DNA from: Nitrospirales bacterium
GTDB lineage: Bacteria; Nitrospirota; Nitrospiria; Nitrospirales; UBA8639
Direction of reading: 5' to 3'
Assembly (NCBI GenBank): GCA_013817135.1
Contig: JACDDF010000085.1
Location: 1-7,711 of the forward strand
Length of the DNA: 7,711 bases
Part shown: positions 7,311-7,711 of the stretch, one piece after another
How positions within the stretch are numbered: the stretch's first letter is position 1
How the letters are laid out: each line of letters begins with the position of its first letter
Program-made: the position numbers and the translations under genes
Notes under the pieces: generated by a model
Databases searched by the model: none
What the model was told of the DNA's origin: nothing
The model's input: the letters and a program-made list of their open reading frames with translations, nothing else

Positions 7311-7314
7311 ACGT

Positions 7315-7711
7315 GTGAAAAAAAAACATGAGGAACATGAAAATCACGAACGATGGCTGGTCTCATATGCGGATTTTATTACCTTGCTGTTTGCCTTTTT
7401 TGTGGTGATGTACTCAGTCTCCTCCGTTAATGAAGGGAAGTTCAAGGTCCTCAGTGAATCCCTGGTGAGCTCCTTTAACAACAAGAAGACCGTAGGGGAA
7501 CTTTCAATCGTGAGTCTCCCCATAAACAAAAATACCCCTATTCAGGTGAAAGTAAAACCTTCTTCAGCGGAAAATACTCGGGCCTTCTTAAGTGTGGCCA
7601 ATGCAATTACCGCGGCGAATGTTCCTCAAGGGGTGCAGATCACCACGACGGAACGGGGGTTGAATATTCGGATCAAAGACGATGCGTTGTTTCAAAGGGG
7701 AAGTGCCAGGA
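7315..7711 (+). CDS. motB: Flagellar stator protein MotB (MotD type), N-terminal part (partial)
   Basis: The frame starts at GTG 7315 and stays open to the right edge, giving 132 residues. A charged His/Glu/Lys-rich leader (1-12) precedes RWLVSYADFITLLFAFFVVM (13-32), the single membrane helix of MotB. D20 is the expected ion-binding Asp, equivalent to D32 of E. coli MotB. SVSSVNEGKFKVLSESL (34-50) then covers the periplasmic plug and linker start and is typical of MotD. The last residues (GLNIRIKDDALFQRGSA, 115-131) are the start of the OmpA-like peptidoglycan-binding domain, which continues beyond the window. It pairs with the upstream MotA and anchors the stator to the cell wall. The helix wording is of the proton-type MotB/MotD class, but ion choice cannot be settled from this alone. 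Confidence 0.94.
   Translation, partial: MKKKHEEHENHERWLVSYADFITLLFAFFVVMYSVSSVNEGKFKVLSESLVSSFNNKKTVGELSIVSLPINKNTPIQVKVKPSSAENTRAFLSVANAITAANVPQGVQITTTERGLNIRIKDDALFQRGSAR

Overview
This window is part of a chemotaxis and flagellar-motor gene cluster. Every gene is on the + strand except one small - strand gene. Base composition looks near balanced by eye, genes are tightly packed, and starts are AUG or GUG. The overall look is of a Gram-negative bacterium: a covalent c-type heme domain outside the inner membrane and a MotC/MotD-like stator. A Nitrospira-like (Nitrospirota) or proteobacterial host fits, but no taxonomic marker is present, so this is only a guess.

Layout. (1) 1-213: C-terminal end of CheA, cut by the left edge. 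(2) 369-1325: CheV, a CheW domain fused to a response-regulator receiver domain. (3) 1410-3515: a 701-residue chemoreceptor with a large extracytoplasmic domain resembling double Cache, then HAMP and signalling domains. (4) 3554-5230: a 558-residue chemoreceptor whose extracytoplasmic domain carries a CxxCH heme c motif in a Tll0287-like (DUF3365) context. (5) 5269-5550, - strand: an unrecognised 93-residue helical protein. (6) 5551-6011: about 460 bp without a convincing gene, holding several inverted and direct repeats and a possible sigma-28 promoter. (7) 6012-6497: CheW. (8) 6517-7275: MotA (MotC type). (9) 7315 to the right edge: 5' part of MotB (MotD type).

How they work together (inferred from family knowledge). 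The two receptors span the inner membrane and sense different inputs, one probably a small molecule and the other heme redox state or a gas. Their signalling tips are nearly identical, so both should couple to the same CheA through CheW or CheV. CheA output would then control the flagellar motor, which is powered by the MotA/MotB stator. CheY, CheR and CheB are not in this window.

The most notable items are the heme chemoreceptor, the unrecognised small - strand gene inserted into the cluster, and the repeat-bearing intergenic region in front of cheW-motAB. No wholly new system is evident; most of the window is recognisable chemotaxis machinery.
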